Shown: piece after piece, positions 1-9,423 of the stretch
Numbering within the stretch: position 1 is the first letter of the stretch
Layout of the letters: every line of letters starts with the position of its first letter
DNA from: Pantoea latae
GTDB taxonomy: Bacteria > Pseudomonadota > Gammaproteobacteria > Enterobacterales > Enterobacteriaceae
Direction of reading: 5' to 3'
NCBI RefSeq assembly: GCF_002077695.1
Contig: NZ_MWUE01000017.1
Coordinates: forward strand, 1 to 64,000
DNA length: 64,000 nt
Notes under the pieces: generated by a model
Seen by the model: only the letters and a program-made list of their open reading frames with translations
Databases searched by the model: none
What the model was told of the DNA's origin: nothing
Program-made: the position numbers and the translations under genes

Positions 1-1
1 C

Positions 2-3000
2 AGCAGCGTGGCGCTGACCATCGACCAGGCGAACGACAACGTGGGCAGCATCACCGGCCCGGTGGCCAACGGCGGGCTGACGGACGACGCGACGCCGGAG
101 CTGCAGGGCACGACGTCGCCAGACGCGGTGGTGACGGTGCGCGACGCGGCGGGGACGGTGCTGGGCAGCAGCACCGCAGACGCCCAGGGCATATGGACCT
201 TCCAGCTGGCGGAGCTGGCGGACGGGGAGCACAGCTTCACGGCCGAGGTGACCAGCGCGGCGGGCAACCGCAGCGAGGCGACCTTTAGCCTGAACATCGA
301 TACCACGCCGCCTGAGCCAGTGGTGATCCAGCAGCTGCAGGATGATGTCGGCACGGTGCAGTTCACCGCTTCCGTGGCGGGCAACGTCACCGACGATCCG
401 GCGCCGACCTTCAGCGGCACGGCGGAAAAAGGCGCGCTGGTCACCCTCTATGACAACGGCGTGCTGCTGGCGACGGTAAAAGCCGATGACGTGGATGGTA
501 GCTGGAGCTACACGCCAACCACTAATCTGCTGGAAGGCACGCACGGCATCACCGCAACGGCCACCGATGCGGCGGGCAACGTCTCGGCGCTCAGCGACAG
601 CTGGAACTTTATCCTGGATATCACCGCGCCTAACGTCGGTATCTCTAAAAACTCAGAGGAGTCGCTGAGCGGCGTGACCGAGCCGGGCGTGATTGTGGTC
701 GTCATCGATAAAAACGGCAGCGAATATCGCACCACCGCCGATCAGCAGGGCAACTGGGTGATTGCGCCCAACCCAATCGCGGCGGGTGAATCGGGCCAGA
801 TCTACGCCATCGATCCCGCGGGCAACCAGGGCGAGGCGCTGGCGTTCCAGGGATCGGCGCTGGCGAGCTACGATCTGCTGAACGAGAGCGCCCAGGTGAA
901 CAGCACCACGGCGGGGGACCAGCTCAACCCCTCCACCGTCCGGCTGGCGGACGGGCGCATCGTGGTCACCTGGCAGGGCGCGGGGGTCTCGGGCACCGAG
1001 GTCTACATGCAGCTCTACGAGGCGGACGGGGTGCACAAAATCGGCACCGAGCAGCAGGTTAACCAGCGCACCAGCAACAACCAGGACAGCCCGCAGGTCA
1101 TCGCCCTGGCGGACGGGGGCTTCCTCATCGTCTACGAGTCCTACAACAACGGGCTGGACAAGGACAACGACGGGGTGATGGCGCGCCGCTACGGGTCGGA
1201 CGGCCAGGCGGTGACGGACGAGTTCCAGGTGAACACCACCTACAGCGGGGCGCAGAACCGGCCGGGAGCGATGGCCACGGCGGACGGGGGCTACGTTATC
1301 AGCTGGGAGAGCCAGGGCACCAGCATCGTGCAGCGCAGCTACGACGCGGACAATAACCCGACCAGCGCCGAGGTGACGGTGGCGACCGGCAGCAGCATGG
1401 GCGCGTCGGGCGGGCCGGAGATGGCGGCGTTCACCGACGCGGCGCACGCCGGGATGTACATCACGGTGTGGAACGCGGCGAGCGGGCCGGGCGACACCAG
1501 CAGCACGGGCGTGGTGGGCCAGGTGTTCGCGGCGGACGGCACCCCGCTGGGCGGAAGCGTGCAGATAAACACCACCACGGACAGCGCGCAGAACTACCCG
1601 GACGTTATCACCCTGAGCGACGGCAGCGTGGTGGTGTTCTGGGACAGCAGCGACAGCGGAGCGAACGGCTCGGACATCCGGGCGGTGCACTACCGGGTGG
1701 ACGCGACGACCGGGGCGCTGACCCTGGCGGGCAGCGGAGACTTTATCGTCAACAGCTACACCAGCGGCAAGCAGTACAAGCCGGTAGGGGTGGCGCTGGA
1801 GGACGGAGGCTACCTGCTCATCTGGGGCTCGGAGGGCGGGGACGGAAGCGGCTCGGCCATCTACGCCCAGCGCTTCGACGCGAATGACAACCGGGTGGGC
1901 CGGGAGTTCCTGGTGAACACCACCACCAGCGGCAACCAGGGCAGCGGCGGAGACTCGGTGGACGCGACCCACATCCTGGACGCGGCGCTGACGGCGGACG
2001 GGGGCGTCTACGTCACCTGGCAGTCGGACAACGTGGACGGGTCGGGCACCGGCATCGAGGGCATCGTCATCGACGTGGACGCGGCGTTCTACTCGGAGTA
2101 CGCGGTGAACAGCACCACGGCCGGGGACCAGACGGTGTCGTCGGTGGCGAGCCTGCCGGACGGCGGGGCGGTGGTGGTGTGGCAGTCGGCGAGCGGCGAC
2201 GGGTCGGGGAGCTGCATCCGGGCGCAGCTGCTGGACGCGAAGGGCGAGCCGGTGGGGGCGGAGTTCACGGTGAACAGCACCACGGCGGGGGACCAGCTGA
2301 CGCCGCAGGTGGCGGTGCTGGCGGACGGAACGGTGCAGGTGGTGTGGAGCACCGACTCGGGCGCGCACATCAAGGGCCAGGGGCTGACGTACAGCTACGA
2401 CGCGGCGGGGAACGTCAGCGGGCTGGCGGCGAGCGGGGCAGAGTACAGCGTCGACAGCAGCACGGCGGCGAGCAAGATGCGGGTACCGGTGATTGCGGCG
2501 CTGGAGGACGGGGGCTACCTGGTGGTGTGGGAGGCGAGCCTGAGCGGCAGCTGGGTGGTCTACGGCCGGCAGTACGACGCGGACGGCACGCCGGTGACGG
2601 GGGAGACGGTGCTGGCCACCACCGGGCTGAACGCCAACGCCCTGATCGCCGAGTGGGAGCCGCTGCCGTCGGTGGCGGTGCTGGAGAACGGCCAGGTGGC
2701 GGTGACCTACGCCATCAAGGCGACCGGCTATGACGTGGGCGTGTCGGTTTACGATCCGTCAGCTCACCTCGTCAGCAGCAGCTTCGTGGCGAACCAGACC
2801 CTGACCGGCAATCAGGCCTCATCGGCGGTGAGCGCGCTGGACAACGGCAACTACGTGGTGACCTGGGACTCCAACGACACCAGCGGGCCGGATCAGAGCG
2901 GCTACGGGGTGTGGGGCCGCATCTACGCGGCGGGCGGCACGGCGCTGACCGACGAGTTCCTGATCAACACCGCGACCGCCGGGGATCAGCACATGGCGCG

Positions 3001-3826
3001 CGTGGTAAGTCAGGCGGACGGCAGCTTCGTGGCGGTGTTCCTGTCGGCGACGGACACCGCGCCGGGGGCGGGCACCAGCGGGATCTACGCCCAGTACTTC
3101 GACGCGGCGGGCAACAAGGTTGGGCAGCAGATGCAGATCAACCAGCTGACCTACGGCGAGCAGGTGGAGGTTGACGCCACCTTCCTGGCGGGCGGGCAGC
3201 TCTACGTTACCTGGACCGACAAGGGAGTAGGCGACGGGGACGGCTCGGCAATCAAAGGCCGTCTGGTAGATCTGAACGAAACCCTGGGGCTCACCGCGGA
3301 AACGGGCGCGACCCATATCGCGTATCAGCCTGCGCAGTACGATCTTAACGGTACGGACGGCAGCGATATTCTGGATGCGCGCGGCGCCAGCTCCGTAGAT
3401 GCCAAAGAGGGCGACGACACCATTGTGATCAACAGCACCAGCTTCACCAGTATTAACGGTGGATCGGGTTATGACACGCTGGTGTGGGACTCAAATAACG
3501 ATTTTGATATAGGCGCGGTATCGGCCAAAGTCAGCGGCATTGAAGCGATCCATATGGGCAATAATACGGCGCAGACGTTAATTATCAGCGCCAGCGATGT
3601 CCTCGACCTGACCAGCGAAAATGGTGAGCAGGCGAATACATTGCGTATTACCGGCGATGTGGAGAGTGAAAACCTGAATAAGACGATTGATACCGTAAAT
3701 ATCGGCAAATCGGAGTGGAGTGTCTCAAGCGCTCAAACAGAAAACGGCGTTCAGTACGATGTCTATGTGAATAACGATGACAATACGGTCAGGCTGTTAA
3801 TTCAACAGGGCATGAACGTTATTTAA
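2..3826 (+). CDS. C-terminal part of giant Ig-like/repeat adhesin, type I secreted (BapA/LapA-like)
   Basis: The reading frame is open from the first base, so the N-terminus lies outside the window and the GTG at 8 is not a true start. What is visible is about 1,270 residues. Two to three Ig-like modules (residues ~15-290) carry 'AAGNxSxxS...D' and 'DDATPELxGT' signatures typical of bacterial Ig-like adhesin repeats. They are followed by about a dozen repeats of ~55-100 aa opening with variants of 'VNSTTAGDQ' and holding 'LADGxxVVxWxS' (residues ~290-1,110). The C-terminus has 'GTDGSDILDARG' and 'GGSGYDTL', RTX-like elements seen near type I secretion signals. The TolC/ABC/HlyD genes just downstream fit its export and surface display in biofilm or host attachment. 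The repeat part is very GC-rich and the last ~170 codons much less so, suggesting expansion of the repeats. The family is confident; the ligand is unknown. Confidence 0.9.
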   Translation, partial: SSVALTIDQANDNVGSITGPVANGGLTDDATPELQGTTSPDAVVTVRDAAGTVLGSSTADAQGIWTFQLAELADGEHSFTAEVTSAAGNRSEATFSLNIDTTPPEPVVIQQLQDDVGTVQFTASVAGNVTDDPAPTFSGTAEKGALVTLYDNGVLLATVKADDVDGSWSYTPTTNLLEGTHGITATATDAAGNVSALSDSWNFILDITAPNVGISKNSEESLSGVTEPGVIVVVIDKNGSEYRTTADQQGNWVIAPNPIAAGESGQIYAIDPAGNQGEALAFQGSALASYDLLNESAQVNSTTAGDQLNPSTVRLADGRIVVTWQGAGVSGTEVYMQLYEADGVHKIGTEQQVNQRTSNNQDSPQVIALADGGFLIVYESYNNGLDKDNDGVMARRYGSDGQAVTDEFQVNTTYSGAQNRPGAMATADGGYVISWESQGTSIVQRSYDADNNPTSAEVTVATGSSMGASGGPEMAAFTDAAHAGMYITVWNAASGPGDTSSTGVVGQVFAADGTPLGGSVQINTTTDSAQNYPDVITLSDGSVVVFWDSSDSGANGSDIRAVHYRVDATTGALTLAGSGDFIVNSYTSGKQYKPVGVALEDGGYLLIWGSEGGDGSGSAIYAQRFDANDNRVGREFLVNTTTSGNQGSGGDSVDATHILDAALTADGGVYVTWQSDNVDGSGTGIEGIVIDVDAAFYSEYAVNSTTAGDQTVSSVASLPDGGAVVVWQSASGDGSGSCIRAQLLDAKGEPVGAEFTVNSTTAGDQLTPQVAVLADGTVQVVWSTDSGAHIKGQGLTYSYDAAGNVSGLAASGAEYSVDSSTAASKMRVPVIAALEDGGYLVVWEASLSGSWVVYGRQYDADGTPVTGETVLATTGLNANALIAEWEPLPSVAVLENGQVAVTYAIKATGYDVGVSVYDPSAHLVSSSFVANQTLTGNQASSAVSALDNGNYVVTWDSNDTSGPDQSGYGVWGRIYAAGGTALTDEFLINTATAGDQHMARVVSQADGSFVAVFLSATDTAPGAGTSGIYAQYFDAAGNKVGQQMQINQLTYGEQVEVDATFLAGGQLYVTWTDKGVGDGDGSAIKGRLVDLNETLGLTAETGATHIAYQPAQYDLNGTDGSDILDARGASSVDAKEGDDTIVINSTSFTSINGGSGYDTLVWDSNNDFDIGAVSAKVSGIEAIHMGNNTAQTLIISASDVLDLTSENGEQANTLRITGDVESENLNKTIDTVNIGKSEWSVSSAQTENGVQYDVYVNNDDNTVRLLIQQGMNVI

Positions 3827-3836
3827 CGCTACGAGT

Positions 3837-3865
3837 GGGCGGTGGCGTCTGTCACCGCCCTTTTT
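3837..3865 (+). terminator. Rho-independent terminator after adhesin gene
   Basis: A perfect 8-bp stem, GGGCGGTG (3837-3844) with CACCGCCC (3853-3860), and an 8-nt loop are followed by five T. It sits 10 nt after the adhesin stop and separates it from the secretion genes, which therefore probably have their own promoter in the AT-rich 3866-4107 stretch. Confidence 0.85.
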
Positions 3866-4107
3866 CACACCTGCGCAATCCAGATAGCGCGCACGGCAGG
3901 GCCTTTTATGCAAAATCGGGAAAGAGATCATTCAGAGTAAAGTTATAAATATATAAACTTAAGCAACATAAAAAACTAAATATATACATATTGCAGAATT
4001 AACGTTGGAAAATGAGACTCTGGCGATTAAAACATAACCTGTCGCTAACCGATTCACGCGACTGAAAATAATAGCCAGCTCATTTCACTTGTTATTTAGA
4101 GTTAACC

Positions 4108-5433
4108 ATGAAAAAAACACAATTTGCAGTAAAGGCGAGCGGTTCGTTGCGTCGTTTAATAATGGGGCTGGTGTTATTCAATCCATTATTAAATGCTCAT
4201 GCGACCGAATTTCTCGAAATGATCCGCATGACGGCGGATCATCCAGCGGTTCGCTCGGCCACTTCATCCGGCACCGGCGCATATTATGATATTGAGCAGG
4301 CGAAAGCCGCCGATGGATTACAGGTCAGCACCGGCATCAGCGCGGTTGGCTATTCCGGCCAGCCGGGCTATGAAAATAACCTGCTGTCGCCGCACGTCTC
4401 TGTCAGTAAATTACTCTATGACCACGGCCGCACCGATGCCAGCGTGGCAGGAAAAGAGGCGGCCTGGTCTAAACAGCAGGCGCAAATTAACGTCACGCGG
4501 GAAGAGTTAAATCAGCAGGTCTTGTCGCTGTTCACCACCGCCGTTACCAATGCCCGCGTGGTTCTGGTGCTGGATAAAGAGATTGTGGCACTGCAGGATC
4601 TGCTGGGACGGGTGCAGAGCATCGCCCGCATCGACGCCGGCCGCGCGTCGGAGATCAATCAGGTGGCGACCCGACTGAACGCCGTGGTCGCCAGCCGCGA
4701 AATGTACAACACCAGCTGCCAGCAGGCGCAGGCGCAGCTCGGCACGCTGCTCAATCAGAAAGTCAGCCTGGACCACGCTTTGCCCGACCTGAAAAAAGCG
4801 CGCCTGCTGCCCGCGTCGCTGCAACAGGCGCAGCAGGTGCTGATGGATAATCCCAGCTGGAAGCTCTCCCATTTTGTCAAAGAAGAGGCAAAAGCCGCCG
4901 TTGAACTGGCGTCGAAGTGGAATCGCCCAAAGTGGGCTGTCCAGCTCAGCCTGGACAGCCCGAAACGCAACGGTGAAATGGAGCCCTTTAAGGCGGTCAC
5001 GGTGCAGCTCAGCAGCGATATCAACCTGTGGGACGGCGGCGCTGGACGCGCCGCTACAAAGGCCGAAACGCAACGTCTGATCGCCGCTGAGGCGGATCAG
5101 GACGCGACGCTGCGCGCCTTACAGCAGCAGCTTGATCAGCTCTGGATCTCGCTGCCGCTGCGCGAGCGGCAAATCGACGCGCTGCACCGCCAGTCGGAAT
5201 CGGCGCTGAAAACCTGGAAAGCGGGCGAGGTGCAGTTCTTCGCCGGTCAGCGTCCGTTGACCGATCTGATCTCCTTCGCGACCGACTATTACTCCAGCCT
5301 GGCCTCATACCACGAACAGCAGATGCAATACCTCGCGGCGCAATGGCAGATCGTCGCCGCGCTCGGCAAAACCAGCGAGCTGGCGCAGCGCGTAGGATCC
5401 CTGCCGGCCAGTCCGATTGAGGACGTGCGCTAA
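4108..5433 (+). CDS. TolC-like outer membrane channel of the type I secretion system
   Basis: A 441-aa protein with an N-terminal signal sequence (Lys-rich start, hydrophobic stretch to about residue 34, 'NAHA' before the mature part). It then shows the alpha-helical, Gln/Ala-rich architecture of the TolC/outer membrane efflux family, duplicated in two halves (roughly 35-240 and 245-430). It should form the trimeric outer membrane duct for the adhesin encoded upstream, working with the ABC exporter and HlyD adaptor downstream (82 nt gap to the next gene). The order adhesin-TolC-ABC-HlyD matches the bapABCD arrangement known in Salmonella. The ribosome site before the ATG is weak. The family is well supported; pairing with this particular adhesin is inferred from position. 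Confidence 0.88.
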   Translation: MKKTQFAVKASGSLRRLIMGLVLFNPLLNAHATEFLEMIRMTADHPAVRSATSSGTGAYYDIEQAKAADGLQVSTGISAVGYSGQPGYENNLLSPHVSVSKLLYDHGRTDASVAGKEAAWSKQQAQINVTREELNQQVLSLFTTAVTNARVVLVLDKEIVALQDLLGRVQSIARIDAGRASEINQVATRLNAVVASREMYNTSCQQAQAQLGTLLNQKVSLDHALPDLKKARLLPASLQQAQQVLMDNPSWKLSHFVKEEAKAAVELASKWNRPKWAVQLSLDSPKRNGEMEPFKAVTVQLSSDINLWDGGAGRAATKAETQRLIAAEADQDATLRALQQQLDQLWISLPLRERQIDALHRQSESALKTWKAGEVQFFAGQRPLTDLISFATDYYSSLASYHEQQMQYLAAQWQIVAALGKTSELAQRVGSLPASPIEDVR

Positions 5434-5515
5434 CGCCCGTTAAACATGCCGTCTGTACAGCGCCGCGCGTTTGCCGCCGCGCCTGCAGGGATAAGCCGTC
5501 CAGAGGAAAAAAACC

Positions 5516-7792
5516 GTGACTGACATTCATCTTGAGCCTGCGGGCTCCGAACTCAACGCCCACAAAGCGCCGGCGGCCGCCAGTCCGCCGCCGGGTATGC
5601 AGGCGTCGCTGCTGACCGCATTACAGCGCGCGCTGCGCCTGTTTGACGTGCGCATCAGCCTCAACACCCTTGGGGCCAATATGCCGGCCTTCCCGCCGCA
5701 TGACGCCGCCGGGCAAAATCAGTGGGCGCTGCGCGCGCTGCACAGCCGCGGCGTCAGCGCGGCGTGGCAGCAGATCGACCTCGCCGACATCAAAAGCTTC
5801 GTGCTGCCTGCGGTAATGCGGCTCGAAACCGGCTACTGCGTGCTGACGCGCTGCAGCGAAGAGCGCTGCGCCATTATCGATCCGGCACTGGGCGAACGGC
5901 CGGTAGAGGTGGCGTTCGCCACGCTGGCGCAGCACTACCCGGGCGAGCTGCTGCTGCTGCGCCCGACCTCCTGCCTCGATCGCCGCGCCGATGACCTGGT
6001 GCGCGTCGGCGAGGGGCACTGGTTCTGGCACACCCTCTGGGGGTTTAAGCGCTACATCTATGAGGCCGCCGCGCTCTCTGTGGTGATCAATCTGCTGGTG
6101 CTGGCGATGTCGATCTTCACCATGACGGTCTATAACCGGGTGCTGCCCAACCAGACCTACGTCACGCTCTGGACCATGGCGATCGGCGTCACGCTGGCGC
6201 TGCTGTTCGAGCTGGCGGCGCGTCTGGGGCGCGCCTGGATCACCGATCGCGCCGGCAAAAAGATCGACCTGGTGCTCGGCGCGCAGCTATTTCGTCATGT
6301 GCTGCAGGGCAAAATGGCGAACCGCGCGCAGTCGAGCGGCGCCTTCGGCAATATCATGCAGAGCTTTGACAGCGTGCGCGAACTGACCACCTCCGCCGCG
6401 CTGACCACCGTCGCCGATCTGCCCTTTGTGCTGCTGTTTTTACTGGTCATTCATATGGTGGCCGGGCCGCTGATGTGGTGCGTGATCCTGATCCTGCTGA
6501 TTATCGTGACGATGGTGCTGCTGATGCAGCTTCCCTTAAAGCGCCAGGCTGAAGAGTCGATGAACATTGGCAGCAACCGATACGGGCTGGTGATTGAGTC
6601 GCTCGACAACCTCGAAACCATCAAGGTGCTGCGCGCGGAAAACCTTGTCGCCGCTAAGCACGACATCGCCAGCGTGAAGCTGGCCTCGGTCAATATGAAG
6701 TCGCGCTTTCTCGCCACCATGGGCTCCAGCATCATCCAGACCACGCAGCAGTTCGGCACGGTGATCCTGCTGGTCTGGGGCGCCTACCTGGTGGGCGACG
6801 GCGAAATATCGATGGGCGGCATTATTGCCACCATGACGCTGATGGGACGCGCCATTATGCCGATCGCCACGCTGGCGGCGCTGGGCTTGCGTATCCAGCA
6901 GGCGAAAACGTCGCTGACCATCCTCAATAAGGTGATGGCGGCGCCGAGCGAGCGCGATAAAGAAAAAGTCTATGTGCAGCTGCCGCCCGGCAGGCAGATG
7001 GATATCGAGTGTCAGGACGTGACGTTCCGCTACAAAGAGGATCTGCCCGCCGTGGTGGAGAAGCTGAACGTACGCTTCCGCCAGGGCGAGCGCGTCGCCA
7101 TTCTGGGCAAAATGGGCAGCGGCAAATCCTCGCTGCTGCGCCTGCTGGTCGGGCTCTATGCGCCCACCTCCGGCACCCTCTCTGTCGCCGGCGTCGATAT
7201 TAGTCAGGTCGAGCCGGGCGAGCTGCGCACGCGCATTGCGCTGATGAATCAGGAGCCGCGCTTTATGTTCGGCACCCTGCGCGACAATCTGGTGATGGGC
7301 GCGCCTTACGCCAGCGACGAGGAGATGCTGAAAGTCGCGAAAATTACCGGCGTCAGCGATATCGTCGCCGCGCATCCGATGGGGTTCGGCATGCCGGTGA
7401 GCGAGCGCGGCGAGAATTTTTCCGGTGGTCAAAAGCAGGCGATAGCCCTCGCGCGCGCGGTGCTTTCGCAGCCGGACGTGCTGCTGCTGGACGAGCCGAC
7501 CTCCGGCATGGATATGGCATCTGAGCGGCAGATCCTGCAGGCGCTGGTGCCCGCGATGGCGGATCGCACGGTGATTATCGTGACCCACCGGCCCGCAGTA
7601 CTGAAATATGTCGATCGCATCATCGTGATGGATGACGGCGTCAAGGTGGCGGATGGTCCACGAGAAGAGATCCTCGCCCTGCTGAACAGTGGGAAAATTC
7701 CGGCGGCATCGGTGCTGCGCGCCGCCGCCCGGCCCGCCGGCGTGGAGATTAGCGCAGAACGCCCGCGCCCGTCTGATGAGGTGGCAGCATGA
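5516..7792 (+). CDS. Type I secretion ABC transporter, permease/ATPase (LapB/BapC-like)
   Basis: A 758-aa half-transporter with three parts: an N-terminal C39-peptidase-like domain (about 1-150), a six-helix membrane domain (about 180-470) and a C-terminal ATPase. Walker A 'GKMGSGKS' is near residue 530, signature 'FSGGQKQ' near 634 and Walker B 'VLLLDEPT' near 657. I see no clear catalytic Cys/His pair in the N-terminal domain, so it is probably the inactive C39-like domain typical of RTX and large-adhesin exporters, which binds rather than cleaves the substrate. It would energise one-step export of the adhesin. The start is GTG at 5516, preceded by AGAGGAA. Its stop overlaps the HlyD start (ATGA), so the two are translationally coupled. 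Confidence 0.92.
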   Translation: MTDIHLEPAGSELNAHKAPAAASPPPGMQASLLTALQRALRLFDVRISLNTLGANMPAFPPHDAAGQNQWALRALHSRGVSAAWQQIDLADIKSFVLPAVMRLETGYCVLTRCSEERCAIIDPALGERPVEVAFATLAQHYPGELLLLRPTSCLDRRADDLVRVGEGHWFWHTLWGFKRYIYEAAALSVVINLLVLAMSIFTMTVYNRVLPNQTYVTLWTMAIGVTLALLFELAARLGRAWITDRAGKKIDLVLGAQLFRHVLQGKMANRAQSSGAFGNIMQSFDSVRELTTSAALTTVADLPFVLLFLLVIHMVAGPLMWCVILILLIIVTMVLLMQLPLKRQAEESMNIGSNRYGLVIESLDNLETIKVLRAENLVAAKHDIASVKLASVNMKSRFLATMGSSIIQTTQQFGTVILLVWGAYLVGDGEISMGGIIATMTLMGRAIMPIATLAALGLRIQQAKTSLTILNKVMAAPSERDKEKVYVQLPPGRQMDIECQDVTFRYKEDLPAVVEKLNVRFRQGERVAILGKMGSGKSSLLRLLVGLYAPTSGTLSVAGVDISQVEPGELRTRIALMNQEPRFMFGTLRDNLVMGAPYASDEEMLKVAKITGVSDIVAAHPMGFGMPVSERGENFSGGQKQAIALARAVLSQPDVLLLDEPTSGMDMASERQILQALVPAMADRTVIIVTHRPAVLKYVDRIIVMDDGVKVADGPREEILALLNSGKIPAASVLRAAARPAGVEISAERPRPSDEVAA

Positions 7793-9021
7793 GCGATATT
7801 TCACACCAGACGAAACATCTGCTGGAAAACGGTGCCAGCGAGATCGTGTTGGCGGCGCGTCAGGATCGCTGGGAAGGCTGGCTCTATATTGTCTGGGGCG
7901 GCGTGGCGCTGATGGCGCTGGTGCTGCTCTGGGCGGCGAACTTCAATATCGAAGAGGTCACCACCGGCTCGGCCAAAGTGGTGCCCAGCTCGCGCGAGCA
8001 GGTGCTGCAGAGTCTGGAAGGCGGCATTTTGCAGGCGCTGCTGGTGCACGAAGGGGACACGGTCGAGAAGGGCCAGGTGGTGGCGAAAATCGACCCGACG
8101 CGCGCGCAGGCCTCTTTTCGCGAAAGCGCCAACCGGCTGCTGGCGCTAAAGGCGCAGGCGGCGCGCCTTGAGGCAGAAGCGACCGGCCAGCCGCTCGCGT
8201 TCCCGCCGGAAGTGATAGCGGAGCCGGAACTGGTGGCGCGCGAAACTGACGCGTGGAAGCTGCGTAAACGCGCGCTGGACCAGTCGATTGCCGGTTACAT
8301 GAAGTCAAAAACCCTGCTGCAAAAAGAGCTGGCGATGGCGCGGGAACTCTCCGCCAAAGCGCTGTTGTCGCGCAGCGAAGTGCTGAAGCTGGAGCGTCAG
8401 GCGAACGACACCGAACTGCAGATCACCGAGCGGCAAAACCGCTATCGCAGCGAGGCGAACGATGAGCTGTCAAAAGTCGACGTTGAGATGGCCAGCCTGC
8501 AGGAAACGGCGCTGGGCCGTCATGACACCCTGGAGCGCACCGAGGTGCGCACCCCGGTGCGCGGCATCGTGAACAGCATCAAAATCAATACGGTGGGCGG
8601 CGTGATCCAGCCCGGCGCCGCGATTATGGAAGTGACGCCGCTTGACGATCAGCTGCTGGTGGAAACGCGCATTCGCCCGTCCGACGTCGCCTTTCTTGCG
8701 CCGGGTCAGGAGGCGATAGTGAAAATCTCCGCCTACGACTACTCCATCTATGGCGGACTAAAAGGGCATGTGCAGAGCATTAGCCCTGGCGCGCTGAAAG
8801 ATGATGAGAGCAAAGCCGCGCGGCGGCCTGGCGTCGACGACACCTACTATCGCGTAATGGTGCTGACGGAAAATAACACGCTGGTGAAAAGCGGCAGCCA
8901 GGCGCTGCGGGTGATCCCCGGCATGACCGCCACGGTCGATATTCGCACCGGCGAGAAGAGCCTGCTGCAGTATCTGCTGCGGCCGTTGCTCCGCGTGCAG
9001 GAGGCGTTCCGGGAGAAATAA
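7789..9021 (+). CDS. HlyD-family periplasmic adaptor of type I secretion (LapC/BapD-like)
   Basis: A 410-aa membrane fusion protein: a short cytoplasmic N-terminus, one transmembrane helix (about residues 27-48, 'YIVWGGVALMALVLLWA'), a lipoyl-like half-motif ('VLQSLEGGILQALLVHEGDTVEKGQ', split here only by description), a long alpha-helical hairpin rich in charged residues (about 100-245), the second lipoyl half ('TPVRGIVNSI') and a C-terminal beta-barrel region. It bridges the ABC exporter to the TolC-like channel. It overlaps the exporter gene by 4 nt and ends at a strong bidirectional terminator, closing the secretion operon. The assignment is secure at family level. Confidence 0.92.
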   Translation: MSDISHQTKHLLENGASEIVLAARQDRWEGWLYIVWGGVALMALVLLWAANFNIEEVTTGSAKVVPSSREQVLQSLEGGILQALLVHEGDTVEKGQVVAKIDPTRAQASFRESANRLLALKAQAARLEAEATGQPLAFPPEVIAEPELVARETDAWKLRKRALDQSIAGYMKSKTLLQKELAMARELSAKALLSRSEVLKLERQANDTELQITERQNRYRSEANDELSKVDVEMASLQETALGRHDTLERTEVRTPVRGIVNSIKINTVGGVIQPGAAIMEVTPLDDQLLVETRIRPSDVAFLAPGQEAIVKISAYDYSIYGGLKGHVQSISPGALKDDESKAARRPGVDDTYYRVMVLTENNTLVKSGSQALRVIPGMTATVDIRTGEKSLLQYLLRPLLRVQEAFREK

Positions 9022-9028
9022 TAAAAAA

Positions 9029-9053
9029 AAGCCAGCGCACGCGCTGGCTTGTT
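9029..9053. terminator. Bidirectional terminator between HlyD gene and OB-fold gene
   Basis: The perfect inverted repeat AAGCCAGCGC/GCGCTGGCTT (9029-9038 and 9041-9050) is flanked by an A-run on the left and TTGTTT on the right. It lies between two convergent genes, so it can end transcription from both strands. Confidence 0.85.
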
Positions 9054-9059
9054 TCTGCA

Positions 9060-9371
9060 TCACTTCAGAACAGTGACATGGTCGACGTCAATCTCGCTGT
9101 GTCCGTCGTCGCGATCGACTTCCCCCGAAACCCGTACCTTTTTACCGATCAGGTAATGGTCGTCGTCGTCATCATCCACGTCAATACGAATGCGTCCGGT
9201 TGCATCCTGCAGCCAGTAGTGGTCGTCATCCGCGCAGCCGGTGATGGTGCCGGTCAGCACCACATGGCGATCGTCACGCATTTTTTTCGCTTCCGCGACC
9301 GTCACCTCCTGGCGCGCCAGCGCCGGGGAGGAACAGAGCAAAGCCAGAATAACTAACGCTGATTTTTTCAT
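9060..9371 (-). CDS. Periplasmic bacterial OB-fold protein (BOF family, YgiW/YdeI-like)
   Basis: A 103-aa exported protein with a clear signal peptide ending 'SSPALA' near residue 19. The mature part has the beta-barrel pattern of the YgiW/YdeI (BOF) family: 'VxLTGTITGxxxDDxYWLQDATGxIxIDVDDDD...GxKVRVSGEVDRDD'. The Asp-rich loops could bind cations, and relatives are linked to stress and cationic peptide tolerance; a specific role here is not shown. Start ATG at 9371 has an AAGGAG ribosome site. It is preceded by the gap to the autotransporter gene on the same strand (52 nt), so co-transcription is possible. Confidence 0.85.
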   Translation of the reverse strand: MKKSALVILALLCSSPALARQEVTVAEAKKMRDDRHVVLTGTITGCADDDHYWLQDATGRIRIDVDDDDDDHYLIGKKVRVSGEVDRDDGHSEIDVDHVTVLK

Positions 9372-9423
9372 TTCATACTCCTTTTGTTGAGGTAAACAGC
9401 CACTTCCTGGTGTTGGCCGCCAG

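Noticed and set aside
653..2368. 571-codon open frame on the minus strand opposite the adhesin
   Set aside because: It is Arg/His/Val-rich and repetitive, mirrors the GC-rich repeats of the adhesin, and has no ribosome site. It is a shadow frame kept open by composition.
6536..7804. 422-codon minus-strand frame opposite the ABC transporter gene
   Set aside because: The composition is His/Arg/Gln-rich with no domain, while the plus strand shows full ABC transporter motifs.
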